A DNA stretch of 64,000 nt from Cyclobacteriaceae bacterium (GCA_028285445.1 JANQPQ010000024.1:1-64000); one strand, 5' to 3'; positions 53,299-62,913 are shown, counted from the stretch's first letter. Made by a program: numbers and translations. The notes: a model not told the origin generated them from the sequence alone.

Positions 53299-54554
53299 AC
53301 ATATTTCAGCTTAGCTATCGAAATATGATCAGCCGCCCACTCAGTACTACCTTGAGCTTGGTGTTGCTCATATTGGGTGTAGGTATGATTGCGTTACTTC
53401 TTCAGATGAACCGCCATGTCCAGGAGCAGATGACAAACAACATCAGGGGAATTGATATGGTGGTAGGTGCTAAAGGCAGCCCGTTACAGCTTATTCTTTC
53501 TGCTGTCTTCCACATTGATGTACCAACGGGCAATATTTCTTTGCATGATGCCGAGCAGCTTCGGCAGAACGGCCTGGTAGATTTTGGCATCCCGCTATCT
53601 TATGGAGATAGCTACGAGGGTTATAGGATACTGGGGACCAGCCATCAATACACAGAGCTTTATAGCGCGGAGGTAGCTAGTGGCAGATTATGGGAAGAGC
53701 ATTTTGAGGTAACCCTGGGAGCAGTTGCTGCGGTCAGTTTAAATCTGAAAGTAGGAGACACATTTGCCGGGGCCCATGGATTAGTTGCAGGTGGGGAAAT
53801 CCACGAAGATCAATCTTACCACGTGGTGGGAATTTTAAACCATACTAATTCCGTAGTTGACCAGCTGATTCTGACTGCCACCGAAAGTGTGTGGGAAGTG
53901 CATCATCATGAGGAAGAGGAGGAAGCTGCCGCCGAAGAAACTGAAGGTGAGTCTGGTGAGCTCCACTCGGAAGCCCACCAGGAGGAGCATCATGATGCTA
54001 ATGATGAAGAGCGCGAGATTACTGCCATGCTAATCAACTTTCGTAGTCCTATTGGTATGGTACAGATACCTCGCATGGTAAATGAAGATACAAATATGCA
54101 AGCAGCCGTACCTGTTTATGAGATCAGCCGCCTTTTCAGCTTGATGGGCGTTGGGATTGATACCTTAAACACCATCGCCTTAGTGATTATGGCTGTTTCC
54201 GGATTTAGCGTTTTTATTAGTCTTTTCAGCGCTCTTAAAGACCGGCGATATGAAATGGCTCTGATGCGCACCTACGGGGCCAATCGCTGGCAGCTTGTTT
54301 GGTTGGTGCTTCAAGAGGGCCTGTTATTAACCCTTTTGGGATTTCTGTTTGGCATTGTTTTTAGTCGCTTAGGGCTATGGCTCGTTTCCGGATTGATGGA
54401 ATCGAGCTATCATTATGAATTTTCAGGTTGGACTTTACTTGCCGAGGAAGCCTGGCTTTTGATTTCTGCTCTGGCCATAGGATTCCTGGCTTCAATACTA
54501 CCTGCTATCTATATATTTCGTATTAATATATCTAAAACACTTGCTAATGCTTAG
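53295..54554 (+). CDS. FtsX/MacB-type permease with a histidine/acid-rich loop
   Basis: 419 residues with the four-helix MacB topology: helix 1 (about 15-38, LSTTLSLVLLILGVGMIALL), a large periplasmic domain, then three C-terminal helices (about 295-320, 343-365, 390-410) with the FtsX loop DRRYEMALMRTYGANR. Inside the periplasmic domain, residues about 202-240, is a stretch of His and Glu (HHHEEEEEAAAEETEG, then HSEAHQEEHHDANDEE) that looks inserted into the otherwise normal fold. Such loops bind zinc or similar ions. MacB-like machines move substrates out of the periplasm rather than into the cytoplasm, so the transporter may move a zinc-binding protein, lipid or metallophore. The ATPase gene overlaps it by four bases. 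Confidence 0.88.
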   Translation: MNIFQLSYRNMISRPLSTTLSLVLLILGVGMIALLLQMNRHVQEQMTNNIRGIDMVVGAKGSPLQLILSAVFHIDVPTGNISLHDAEQLRQNGLVDFGIPLSYGDSYEGYRILGTSHQYTELYSAEVASGRLWEEHFEVTLGAVAAVSLNLKVGDTFAGAHGLVAGGEIHEDQSYHVVGILNHTNSVVDQLILTATESVWEVHHHEEEEEAAAEETEGESGELHSEAHQEEHHDANDEEREITAMLINFRSPIGMVQIPRMVNEDTNMQAAVPVYEISRLFSLMGVGIDTLNTIALVIMAVSGFSVFISLFSALKDRRYEMALMRTYGANRWQLVWLVLQEGLLLTLLGFLFGIVFSRLGLWLVSGLMESSYHYEFSGWTLLAEEAWLLISALAIGFLASILPAIYIFRINISKTLANA

Positions 54555-54981
54555 ACTAACAATTATCTGCTTGGTATTCATAACAACTCCGGGATGGGCC
54601 CAAACTGAGATTAATTGGGAAACACTGAGTGATGTCACATTTACCCGAAAGTTTTTTGTAGAGGTAAATCAATACGTTTGGTATCCTGAGTTCGGTGAAT
54701 CCGTGAAGGCACTTGATGGTAAGGAAGTTGCCCTCAAGGGTTTTGTTTTGCCGATGGCCCCTGATGAAGGTCTTTATATCCTTTCCCAATCTAACTATGC
54801 TTCTTGCTTTTTCTGCGGAGGTGGTGGCCCGGAAACGATTGTGGAGTTGCAGCTGAAACCAGGGCATCGGGAGTTCTCCATGGACGAGGTGGTAACCATG
54901 AAAGGAAAGCTGAAATTGAACCAGAACGACATTGATTTTGCGAACTATATTCTGGAAGAGGCTGAGGAACAAAAAGAATAG
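54547..54981 (+). CDS. DUF3299-like exported protein
   Basis: 144 residues from the ATG at 54547, overlapping the permease gene by eight bases; a TTG six bases earlier is also in frame. A signal peptide (MLRLTIICLVFITTPGWAQ) is followed by ITINWETLSDV-type sequence, LDGKEVALKGFVLPMAPDEG, and a cysteine motif ASCFFCGGGGPE. The GFVLP segment and the Cys cluster resemble DUF3299, a small periplasmic domain found beside the MacB-like zinc-regulated transporter. The CxxC could bind a metal or form a disulphide. It is cotranscribed with the ATPase and permease. Confidence 0.72.
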   Translation: MLRLTIICLVFITTPGWAQTEINWETLSDVTFTRKFFVEVNQYVWYPEFGESVKALDGKEVALKGFVLPMAPDEGLYILSQSNYASCFFCGGGGPETIVELQLKPGHREFSMDEVVTMKGKLKLNQNDIDFANYILEEAEEQKE

Positions 54982-55047
54982 AGTTACGGCCAATCAGTAA
55001 CACTGAATTCCAATTAAATCCTTTAAAAAGAAATCAACCCTTATTCC

Positions 55048-55743
55048 ATGTTAGAAGCCGTAAACCTCAGCAAGAAGTATGGACAGAAGGACGCGGTTGT
55101 TGATCTAAACCTGAAAGTAGAAAAGGGAGAGGTGTTTTGCCTACTCGGTCAAAACGGTGCCGGGAAAACAACTACCATAAATCTGTTTTTGGGTCTTCTG
55201 GACCCCACCAGTGGCAAAGCATTGGTTGGTGGACTTGATGTCGTGGAGAATAAAGTCTCCACCAATCAAATATTGGCTTACATACCTGAAGTAGTACAAC
55301 TTTATGGCAATCTAAGTGGGCTTGAAAATCTGGAGTTTTTCAGCAAGTTGGCCGGTCAAAAGATTGCTTCAGACGAATTGTCTAAACTTCTACTGGAGGC
55401 AGGGTTACAAGAAGAGCACCACAAAAGTAAATTATCGTCCTACTCAAAAGGAATGCGGCAAAAGGTTGGAATAGCAATTGCCCTTTCGAAGCAGGCGCAG
55501 GTAATTTTTATGGATGAACCTACATCCGGTTTAGATCCTAAAGCAACAGATGAATTCACCAACATTTGCAAAAGCTTGGCGAAAAATGGCAAATCTATTT
55601 TTATGGCCACACATGACATATTCAACGCAGTAAATGTTGGGGACCGAGTAGGGATCATGAATGAAGGCAGGCTTATCTACTCAAGTCATACCGAGAATAT
55701 AGATGCCAGCGAGATGCAAGAACTCTACCTCAAAACCATCTAA
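55048..55743 (+). CDS. ABC transporter ATPase, CcmA/NosF type
   Basis: 231 residues. Walker A GQNGAGKTT, the Q-loop region, signature YSKGMRQK, Walker B VIFMDEPTSGLDPKAT and an H-loop in FMATHDIF are all present. The Gly-rich, single-domain type is that of ABC-2 exporters such as NosF and CcmA. It works with the two membrane proteins encoded next. It begins 66 bases after the DUF3299-like gene and is likely on the same transcript, so the operon holds two different ABC machines. Confidence 0.9.
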   Translation: MLEAVNLSKKYGQKDAVVDLNLKVEKGEVFCLLGQNGAGKTTTINLFLGLLDPTSGKALVGGLDVVENKVSTNQILAYIPEVVQLYGNLSGLENLEFFSKLAGQKIASDELSKLLLEAGLQEEHHKSKLSSYSKGMRQKVGIAIALSKQAQVIFMDEPTSGLDPKATDEFTNICKSLAKNGKSIFMATHDIFNAVNVGDRVGIMNEGRLIYSSHTENIDASEMQELYLKTI

Positions 55744-55773
55744 AGATTGAATGCCCTTTAAACCAAGGATTAA

Positions 55774-57210
55774 ATGAGAAGGGACGTTTTATTGTTAGTA
55801 GCGAGACAGTTTTGGACCAGTGTATTTAAGTCCAAAGCCATTTACTTGTTGCTTGGGTTGACGCTGATTCTTCTTTTTTATGCGGCCTTCAGTGGCGTAA
55901 GTTATCATGAACAAAATCACCACCGGATAGAGCACCAGCAACAGGCTAGAGAAAGCTGGGAGGCTAATCCGGATAAGCACCCACATCGGATGGCGCATTT
56001 CGGCACGTTCGCTTTTCGCCTGAAGCACCCACTAAGCATCTTCGATTTCGGAGTTGAAAGCTTCACAGGAAACGCAGTATTTCTGGAAGCTCACAAGCAA
56101 AATGTGGTCAACTTTTCCGAAGCGAGCTATTCTACAAGCCTAATAAGGTTTGGTGAACTGAGTATGGGCATGATTCTGCAGCTCATTTTGCCATTGATAG
56201 TCTTTTTTCTTGGCTATGCCGCCATTGTTGCAGACCGTGAAAATGGTACTTTGAAGATTTTGCTAACACAAGGCGCCACCTGGAAGGAAGTGCTCTATGG
56301 TAGAGCGCTAGGGTTATTCGGCTTGTCATGCCTGTTCTACCTTCCTTTTGTATTTGCCACTGTTGCATTGCTGCTTATGGAGAGTTATACCGCCGATGTG
56401 TGGATTCGGCTGTTGGTTATTCTAGCTAGCTATTTGCTTTATCTTTTTATTGTGTCTTTACTGACCATAATCATATCCGTTGGTAGTAAAACTTCAAAAA
56501 ACGCATTGGTGAAATTGCTTGGAATTTGGCTGCTACTAGTGGTGGTGATTCCAAGGACTTCCCAAGCTGTTGGGTCTTTTCTTTATCCAACCCCAACTAA
56601 ACTTGAGTTTAGAGGAGCTATTGAAGAGGAGGTTATTCAATTTGGTGATAGCCACAATGCCAACGACCCTTATTACAATTTCATTCGTGATTCTGTCTTA
56701 GAAGTCCACGGTGTGCAGTCAATCAATGAGTTGCCCTTTAACTATCCAGGCTTTCAAATGTATGTGGGTGAAAAAATCAGTACCGAGATTTATGTAAGAC
56801 ATCACAAAGAGCTTCTAGATCAATACCGCCGCCAAAATCAATTGACTAAGTGGTTGGCCCTGGTTAATCCATATTTGGGTGTAAAGGGGCTATCCATGGC
56901 ACTTTGTGGTACAGACCTGGAAACCTATGCAAGCTTTCAACATCAAGCGGAAGCATACCGATACGAACTGGCCCAAGCCATGAACGAGCTACAGATAAAG
57001 CATATCAGGGCAAATGTGACGAGCTCCGAAGGCAAGGTAAATGTAGTAGATCGAGAAGAATGGAAATCGTTCCCGGATTTTACATACGAATATCCAACGG
57101 TTGAATCAACGCTGGGTAGTGAATTATTAGCCTTGATCTCTATTCTATTGTGGTCGGTTGTTGCTTTGGGTATGATGAATTACTGGGCAAGGAATGCCAG
57201 TGCCCTTTAA
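55774..57210 (+). CDS. ABC-2 permease, DUF3526 type, 1 of 2
   Basis: 478 residues. An N-terminal helix (about 22-40), then an extracytoplasmic segment with many histidines (YHEQNHHRIEHQQQARESWE, NPDKHPHRMAHFGTFAFRLK). The HPHRMAHFG run is characteristic of DUF3526 permeases. Five more helices follow from about 130 to 270 (LGYAAIVADRENGTLKILLTQG, the coupling loop of ABC-2 proteins), then a second large external domain with several His (FGDSHN, YVRHHKELL) and a final helix near 450-470. Proteins of this kind usually appear in pairs next to an ATPase gene and a TonB receptor gene. Metal dependence is inferred from operator 4 and the histidines. Confidence 0.82.
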   Translation: MRRDVLLLVARQFWTSVFKSKAIYLLLGLTLILLFYAAFSGVSYHEQNHHRIEHQQQARESWEANPDKHPHRMAHFGTFAFRLKHPLSIFDFGVESFTGNAVFLEAHKQNVVNFSEASYSTSLIRFGELSMGMILQLILPLIVFFLGYAAIVADRENGTLKILLTQGATWKEVLYGRALGLFGLSCLFYLPFVFATVALLLMESYTADVWIRLLVILASYLLYLFIVSLLTIIISVGSKTSKNALVKLLGIWLLLVVVIPRTSQAVGSFLYPTPTKLEFRGAIEEEVIQFGDSHNANDPYYNFIRDSVLEVHGVQSINELPFNYPGFQMYVGEKISTEIYVRHHKELLDQYRRQNQLTKWLALVNPYLGVKGLSMALCGTDLETYASFQHQAEAYRYELAQAMNELQIKHIRANVTSSEGKVNVVDREEWKSFPDFTYEYPTVESTLGSELLALISILLWSVVALGMMNYWARNASAL

Positions 57211-57279
57211 GTTCAATATTAGTAGGATAGATGACGACAATAGACCAAATATTGAAATTTCGGTAAGCACAATGTAAAC

Positions 57280-58629
57280 ATGTACAAATTACTTTTCCAA
57301 CAATTCCTAAGAACCAGAGCCTGCCAATTGGGCTTGACCCTAGTGCTGATTTTGGGTGGTATCAGTATAATTATTGGAAAGCAATTTCTGACTGACCAAG
57401 GTAGGCTGGCAGACCAAGCAACTCAAATGCAGCAGGAGCACATTGAGCGAAATGTGAAACTCCATGGAGACGATTTGTCGCTCCTGTTATACTATTTGAA
57501 ATTCGCCCTACTTAACGAAACGGACCCGCTGGCTGGGCTTTCTGTTGGACAAAGTGACCTCAATCCCGGTGTACAAAGGATAAGGATACTGGCATTGGAA
57601 GGCCAGAAATATGATTCGGATTTAGTTAATCCTACCAAGCTGTTGTATGGCAACCTTGACTTAAGTTTTGTGATTGTATATGTATTTCCGTTGCTGGTTA
57701 TAGCTTTTATGTACAACCTTTTTTCGGAAGAGAGAGAGTCTGGAACCTGGCAGATGGTCAATGTAATGGCGAGATCAAAGTCGAAGTTTCTCTTGGGGAA
57801 ACTTTTGGTTCGTTTCCTCTTATTAGCAGGGGTCATGTTATTTTTGATAGGAGTAGGCGCTGTCGTCTTGGGAGTAGCTGCGGATACTGCCTTTTTATTG
57901 TTTACATTGACCGCTCTTTTTTACCTCATCTTCTGGTTTGCCCTTTGCTTCTGGGTCGTTTGTCTGAGGCAAAATTCCAATGTCAATGCGCTTGTGTTAC
58001 TTACTATTTGGTTGGCTTTGGTGGTTTTGCTTCCAGCGTTTGTTAACAATTATATCACCAACAATTACCCACTTCCGGAGGCTTTAAGTACTATGATAAA
58101 ACAGCGTGATGGCTATCATGTAAAGTGGGACACAAGCAAGAAAGAAACCATGGAGAAGTTCTATGAGGAATACCCGCAATTTGCAAATTATGGTTTCCCT
58201 TCCGAAAAAGGCTATAGCCCCACTTGGTACTATGCCATGCAGCACATGGGTGATGTAGAATCAAGAGAGGACAGTCGAGCGATGCAACTGAAAATACGTT
58301 CCCGGGAAGCATCCAGTAGGATGTGGGCGCAAGTAATACCATCCATGCAGGCTCAGTTGGTATTCAATGAGGTAGCCGGCACTGGGCTGGATGATTATAT
58401 GGACTTTCTTCAGTATATGAATGAGTTTCATGAAAATCTACGGCTTTATTTCTATCCTATGATCTTTTCAAACTCAGAAGTAGCAAGTGTGGACTGGGGT
58501 CAGTTTACTCCGGAGGTATTTACCAATTCGAATAAATCAATCAATTGGACCAAGAAGCTTGGTTCATTGGTAATCACGATACTACTTTTTTCCGTTTTGT
58601 CAATTTTTTCCGTTAGAAAGCTTATTTAA
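57280..58629 (+). CDS. ABC-2 permease, DUF3526 type, 2 of 2
   Basis: 449 residues, a paralogue in topology of the preceding gene. Helix 1 (CQLGLTLVLILGGISIIIGK), an extracytoplasmic part with QQEHIERNVKLHGDDL, four or five helices (about 128-255) with the loop FSEERESGTWQMVNVMARSK, a second external domain (YHVKWDTSKKETMEKFYEEY, QHMGDVESRED), and a last helix ending SVRKLI. Together with the 55774 protein it should form the membrane heterodimer for the ATPase at 55048. It ends the operon; no clear terminator was seen in the 131 bases that follow. Confidence 0.8.
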   Translation: MYKLLFQQFLRTRACQLGLTLVLILGGISIIIGKQFLTDQGRLADQATQMQQEHIERNVKLHGDDLSLLLYYLKFALLNETDPLAGLSVGQSDLNPGVQRIRILALEGQKYDSDLVNPTKLLYGNLDLSFVIVYVFPLLVIAFMYNLFSEERESGTWQMVNVMARSKSKFLLGKLLVRFLLLAGVMLFLIGVGAVVLGVAADTAFLLFTLTALFYLIFWFALCFWVVCLRQNSNVNALVLLTIWLALVVLLPAFVNNYITNNYPLPEALSTMIKQRDGYHVKWDTSKKETMEKFYEEYPQFANYGFPSEKGYSPTWYYAMQHMGDVESREDSRAMQLKIRSREASSRMWAQVIPSMQAQLVFNEVAGTGLDDYMDFLQYMNEFHENLRLYFYPMIFSNSEVASVDWGQFTPEVFTNSNKSINWTKKLGSLVITILLFSVLSIFSVRKLI

Positions 58630-58760
58630 ATAAAGTGGCGTATTCACCTCCAACTATTACCTTAGGTTTCACCACTCATCTCTTTAGATCGGCACCAGAA
58701 GTAACTAAAATTCAATCCAACTAGAGAATTAACTATATTCCTACAACCATACTCAAGCAC

Positions 58761-61700
58761 ATGCCTAGATTTATTTGCACCCTATTATTGCTTTGTCTAA
58801 TCTTATTTGATTCAGAAGCTCAACGACGTAAATCCAAGTCGCAACACAATACACTCACCTATAACCAGACCCTTTATGAAGGCATTCAATGGAGATCTAT
58901 CGGGCCCTATCGCGGTGGCCGTGCTGGAACGGTTAGTGGTGTTATTGGTAACGATAATCTATACTATATGGGCACTGCCGGTGGGGGGGTATGGAAAACG
59001 GAAGACGCTGGTAATTCCTGGACATGTATCTCTGATGGCTACTTCGGTGGATCCATCGGAGCGGTGGCAGTTTCGCCGTCAGACCCTAATGTTATTTACG
59101 TAGGTGAGGGGGAGCAAACGCTAAGAGGTAATGTATCGTCCGGAAAGGGAATGTGGCGGTCTACAGATGGCGGTGAAACCTGGGTATTTCTCGGTTTGGA
59201 GGAATCGGAGCATATCGCTCGCATCAGAATCCATCCTGTGGATCCGGACATTGTCTACGTAGCGGCTATTGGCAATCTGTGGAAACCCAATACGCAACGA
59301 GGAGTCTTCCGATCTACTGACGGTGGTAAAACCTGGGAGAAAATTTTGTATGTAAGCGACAAAGCAGGTGCTGGAGATTTAGTAATCGACCCCAATAATC
59401 CCAGAATAATTTATGCCGCTTCCTGGCAAATGCGAAGGAATGGTTATAGAATGGATAGCGGTGGTCCGGACAGTAAGTTGTTCGTAAGTAAGGATGGAGG
59501 AGATAGTTGGAGTGACATCACATCCAATGAAGGCTTGCCAGGTGGCCCATGGGGAATTGTTGGCATTGCAGTATCTCCGGTTAATTCTAAGAGAATCTGG
59601 ACTATCATAGAAGCGGAAGAGGGTGGAGTGTACCGCTCTGATGATGGAGCCAAAACTTGGAAGAAAGTTAATCAAAACCGAGCGCTGCGTCAGAGAGCAT
59701 GGTACTATAGCCGGATCACTGCTGACACCCAAAACGAGGACATCGTTTATGTGATGAACGTGAGCTACGGTGTTTCCAGAGACGGTGGGGTAACATTTGA
59801 GTTGAAGAATGCTCCCCACGGAGATCACCACGATCTCTGGATCGACCCAAACAACAATCAACGTATGGTTATTGCCGATGACGGTGGTGCTCAAGTGTCG
59901 AATGATGGCGGGGAAAACTGGACCACTTACCACAACCAGCCCACGGCTCAATTTTATAGAGTTACTACCGATAATGTTTTTCCATATAGAATTTATGGTG
60001 CACAGCAGGACAACTCTTCAGTAAGAATACAACATAGAACCTCAGGTGGTAGCATTACTGAAAGGCACTGGGAGCCTTCAGCTGGTGGCGAGAGTGCGCA
60101 TTTAGCTCCCGACCCTAAAAACCCTGATATAGTATATGGAGGCACTTACAAGGGCTACATGATGCGATTGGACCACTCCACCGGACAGGTAAGGTCTACT
60201 AATGTGTGGCCTGATAACCCAGCCGGTTCGGGCGTTGAAGTAATGAAGTATCGCTTCAATTGGAACTACCCGGTTTTCTTTAGTCCTCACGATCCCAATA
60301 AGTTATATGCAGGCTCCAACTTTCTACATGTATCTACCAATGAAGGCCAATCCTGGCAAGTGATTTCACCAGATCTAACTAGAGGTGAACAACAAACGCT
60401 ACTTTCCTCAGGTGGCCCCATTACTCAAGATAATACTGGGGTAGAATTCTATGGGACCATCTTTGCCGGAGAGGAATCGGAGCAAGAAGAAGGAGTGATT
60501 TGGATTGGCAGCGATGATGGCCTGGTGCATGTGACCAGGGATGGAGGCAAGACCTGGAAGAATGTGACGCCTTCCATGTCTCCTAAGCAGAACATGATCA
60601 ATTGCATTGATGTGAATCCACACAAGCCAGGTGGGGCTTATGTGGCGGCTACCTCTTATAAGTTTGGAGATTACACACCTTATCTCTACAAAACTGATGA
60701 CTACGGTAAAACCTGGGAACTGATTACCAATGGTATCAATTCTTCGAACTACACCAGAGCTATTAGAGCTGATTTAACACGGCCGGGATTGCTATATGCC
60801 GGTACTGAGTGGGGCATGTATATTTCGTTTGACGACGGTTCAACCTGGCAACCCTTCCAGCTCAACCTGCCAATAGTGAGTATTAGAGATTTGCATGTCA
60901 AAAACAACGACTTGATTGCCGCCACGCATGGCAGGAGTTTTTGGATTATAGATGATTTGACTCCTCTGCATCAACTTTCGGAGACAGTAGCACAATCCAA
61001 TAGTTTCCTGTATAAGCCAAAAGACAGTTACCGCATGCAGTCTCGGCGAGGACGAGGTGGTGGGCCTGTTGGCCAGAATCACCCCAATGGTGTCATCTTC
61101 AACTATTACATAAAAGATCTTAAGGAAGATGATAAGGTCACCCTTCACATCATGGAAATGGATGGAGATACCATTCGGTCCTTCAGTAATAAGTCGAAAA
61201 GCAGGAGAAGTGCGCTGAAGGCGAAAACCGGAGGTAACACATTTGTATGGAACATGCGCTATTCCGGCTTCAAAACGTTTGAGGGGATGATATTGTACAG
61301 TTCACCTAATAATGGCCCCAAGGCTGTTCCTGGTACCTATAAGGCGGTTTTAACCGTTAATGAAGAGTCAATCTCTCAGCAGTTTAATATCGTGAAGGAC
61401 CCAAGGCTGCCTAACACTGCGGAGGATTATCGCAAACAATTTGATTACCTGATTAGTGTGCGAGATAAGGTTAGCCAGGCCCACGAAGCAATTATTCGTA
61501 TTAGAAAAACCCGGGGGATTTTGGAGTATGTGAAAGAGAAGGTAGCTGATAATAAGTCAAACAAGGAAGTGCTTACTCTGGTCAAAGAATTGGAGGATGA
61601 GATGAAAGTGATTGAGAACAACATTCACATGACCAAAAACCAGAGTTATCAAGATCCATTGAATTTTGGAATTAGGATCAATAACAGGATAGCCTTCTTG

Positions 61701-61874
61701 ATGGCTGATCAACAAAGAGGAGATTACCCACCTACTGACCAGGCGATTGAGTTTAGAGACGAGGTGTTTAAGGAACTAGATAACGAACTGCTAAATCTCA
61801 ATACGCTTATGAACGAGAAAGTTGATGCTATCAATCAAAAGCTCTCACTGCTGGGTATAGGTATTTTGAATTAG
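58761..61874 (+). CDS. Exported BNR/Asp-box (VPS10/sortilin-like) beta-propeller protein
   Basis: 1,037 residues. A signal peptide (MPRFICTLLLLCLILFDSEA) leads to a propeller that starts IQWRSIGPYRGGRAGTVSGV. Many Asp-boxes of the SxDGGxTW form follow (STDGGETW, STDGGKTW, SKDGGDSW, SDDGAKTW, SNDGGENW, TRDGGKTW, TDDYGKTW, SFDDGSTW), spread over residues about 60-700. The rest is a beta domain and a C-terminal helical part (about 885-1037) that may form a coiled coil. These proteins are usually labelled glycosyl hydrolase (WD40/YVTN/BNR-like), but no glycosidase activity is assured. It is a single-gene unit ending 16 bases from the convergent DinB gene. Confidence 0.88.
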   Translation: MPRFICTLLLLCLILFDSEAQRRKSKSQHNTLTYNQTLYEGIQWRSIGPYRGGRAGTVSGVIGNDNLYYMGTAGGGVWKTEDAGNSWTCISDGYFGGSIGAVAVSPSDPNVIYVGEGEQTLRGNVSSGKGMWRSTDGGETWVFLGLEESEHIARIRIHPVDPDIVYVAAIGNLWKPNTQRGVFRSTDGGKTWEKILYVSDKAGAGDLVIDPNNPRIIYAASWQMRRNGYRMDSGGPDSKLFVSKDGGDSWSDITSNEGLPGGPWGIVGIAVSPVNSKRIWTIIEAEEGGVYRSDDGAKTWKKVNQNRALRQRAWYYSRITADTQNEDIVYVMNVSYGVSRDGGVTFELKNAPHGDHHDLWIDPNNNQRMVIADDGGAQVSNDGGENWTTYHNQPTAQFYRVTTDNVFPYRIYGAQQDNSSVRIQHRTSGGSITERHWEPSAGGESAHLAPDPKNPDIVYGGTYKGYMMRLDHSTGQVRSTNVWPDNPAGSGVEVMKYRFNWNYPVFFSPHDPNKLYAGSNFLHVSTNEGQSWQVISPDLTRGEQQTLLSSGGPITQDNTGVEFYGTIFAGEESEQEEGVIWIGSDDGLVHVTRDGGKTWKNVTPSMSPKQNMINCIDVNPHKPGGAYVAATSYKFGDYTPYLYKTDDYGKTWELITNGINSSNYTRAIRADLTRPGLLYAGTEWGMYISFDDGSTWQPFQLNLPIVSIRDLHVKNNDLIAATHGRSFWIIDDLTPLHQLSETVAQSNSFLYKPKDSYRMQSRRGRGGGPVGQNHPNGVIFNYYIKDLKEDDKVTLHIMEMDGDTIRSFSNKSKSRRSALKAKTGGNTFVWNMRYSGFKTFEGMILYSSPNNGPKAVPGTYKAVLTVNEESISQQFNIVKDPRLPNTAEDYRKQFDYLISVRDKVSQAHEAIIRIRKTRGILEYVKEKVADNKSNKEVLTLVKELEDEMKVIENNIHMTKNQSYQDPLNFGIRINNRIAFLMADQQRGDYPPTDQAIEFRDEVFKELDNELLNLNTLMNEKVDAINQKLSLLGIGILN

Positions 61875-61890
61875 CCTAAGCGTTTAAGGT

Positions 61891-62379
61891 TTAGGGTTTA
61901 TTGAGATATTTAACAATAATGCCTATTTGGCCTAAATGGTAGGCATCATGTTGGGTCATTCCATTTAGTAACCAGCCATAGGTGTATTCACCTTTGAAGT
62001 CGGTATCATAATACAACTCGTCAAGGAAATCGTCATTCTTACTCTTCAATAACTCTATAAGATCTTCAAGAGATTTGTCGTAAGTCGATTTGAGGTTCTC
62101 CCAGCCAATGGCTTCAAGTTTGTCATTAGATAGCCAATTCTCTTCGCAATCATCGGTTTTGCTTCCCTGGCCGGTTTCGATTTTTAAGATTGCCTCACAA
62201 CGCCATAAAGTCAAATGGTTAATTATTTCAGCAATACTGTGCAAACCCTCAATTGGCCTTTTGAAGTATTCAGCGCCGTCGACTTGATTCAGTTTCCTCT
62301 CAAAGGTGCCTCCAATCCAGGGTTTTCCGCTGTGGATCTCCTCAAGTTGTGTAATGATATTGCTTATCGCGTTGTTCAT
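61891..62379 (-). CDS. DinB-family protein
   Basis: 162 residues, a four-helix bundle of the DinB/YfiT type with the expected metal-ligand histidines: His47 in GLHSIAEIINHLTLW (and His55), and the C-terminal pair in TQHDAYHLGQIG. Members are thiol transferases or unknown metal-dependent enzymes of small size; no exact activity can be given. It lies 12 bases downstream of the GrpB gene on the same strand, so they form a small operon. Confidence 0.85.
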   Translation of the reverse strand: MNNAISNIITQLEEIHSGKPWIGGTFERKLNQVDGAEYFKRPIEGLHSIAEIINHLTLWRCEAILKIETGQGSKTDDCEENWLSNDKLEAIGWENLKSTYDKSLEDLIELLKSKNDDFLDELYYDTDFKGEYTYGWLLNGMTQHDAYHLGQIGIIVKYLNKP

Positions 62380-62391
62380 TTAGATGATTGC

Positions 62392-62913
62392 TTATGCTAC
62401 TTCTGATAGTATGGATTCGATGAATGATTTAGCCTTTTCCTCTTTCAATGCCGCATACCGCTTTTTATCCTGGTTTGCCTCTTGGGCAATGGCCAACTTC
62501 AGTTGTTCATATTGTATTCTGGCATCCGAATTTTTTCTCAAATAATCTCGAAAAGCCAAATGCCTTTTTAGTTCGATACCCTCGCTATGGCAGGCATAGA
62601 GATGATGCCCGATTGTGTCTAATACTTCATGATTCTGGTTGCTGTTTCGCTTAAAAACTTCCCGGCCAACGATGCCTTGATCGCCGACATGAATATATCC
62701 TAATGATTGTAAGTTCTTTATGATGACACCCAATTGCCCTGGTTTGCTATATACAATATCTAGATCAATTATTGGTTTCGCCGCCAGCCCCATTACCGCC
62801 GTGCTGCCAACATGTTCAATGGTGAGGTCGGGAATGGCAAGTGCGCCAATTATTGCCGTCTTGATTTCATTGAAATGCTTTTTCCAAATTGGTTTGTGGT
62901 GGACAATAAGCAT
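62392..62913 (-). CDS. GrpB-family nucleotidyltransferase-like protein
   Basis: 173 residues. The family motif LTIEHVGSTAVMGLAAKPII followed by DLDIVY is complete, with the GSTAV signature and the two aspartates of the nucleotidyltransferase fold. VFKRNSNQNHEVLDTIGHHLYACHSEG and HLAFRDYLRKNSDARIQYEQ follow as in GrpB/Dephospho-CoA kinase C-terminal-like proteins. The natural substrate is unknown. It precedes the DinB gene in the direction of transcription and follows the DUF481 gene after 18 bases. Confidence 0.87.
   Translation of the reverse strand: MLIVHHKPIWKKHFNEIKTAIIGALAIPDLTIEHVGSTAVMGLAAKPIIDLDIVYSKPGQLGVIIKNLQSLGYIHVGDQGIVGREVFKRNSNQNHEVLDTIGHHLYACHSEGIELKRHLAFRDYLRKNSDARIQYEQLKLAIAQEANQDKKRYAALKEEKAKSFIESILSEVA

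Noticed and set aside
54556-54993. 145-residue open frame on the minus strand opposite the DUF3299-like gene
   Set aside because: The plus-strand frame has a signal peptide, family motifs and coupling to its neighbours; the minus frame has no recognisable domain and fully overlaps it.
59379-59951. 190-residue minus-strand open frame inside the BNR protein gene
   Set aside because: It mirrors repeated Asp-box codons; no start context, no family features, and the plus-strand gene is certain.
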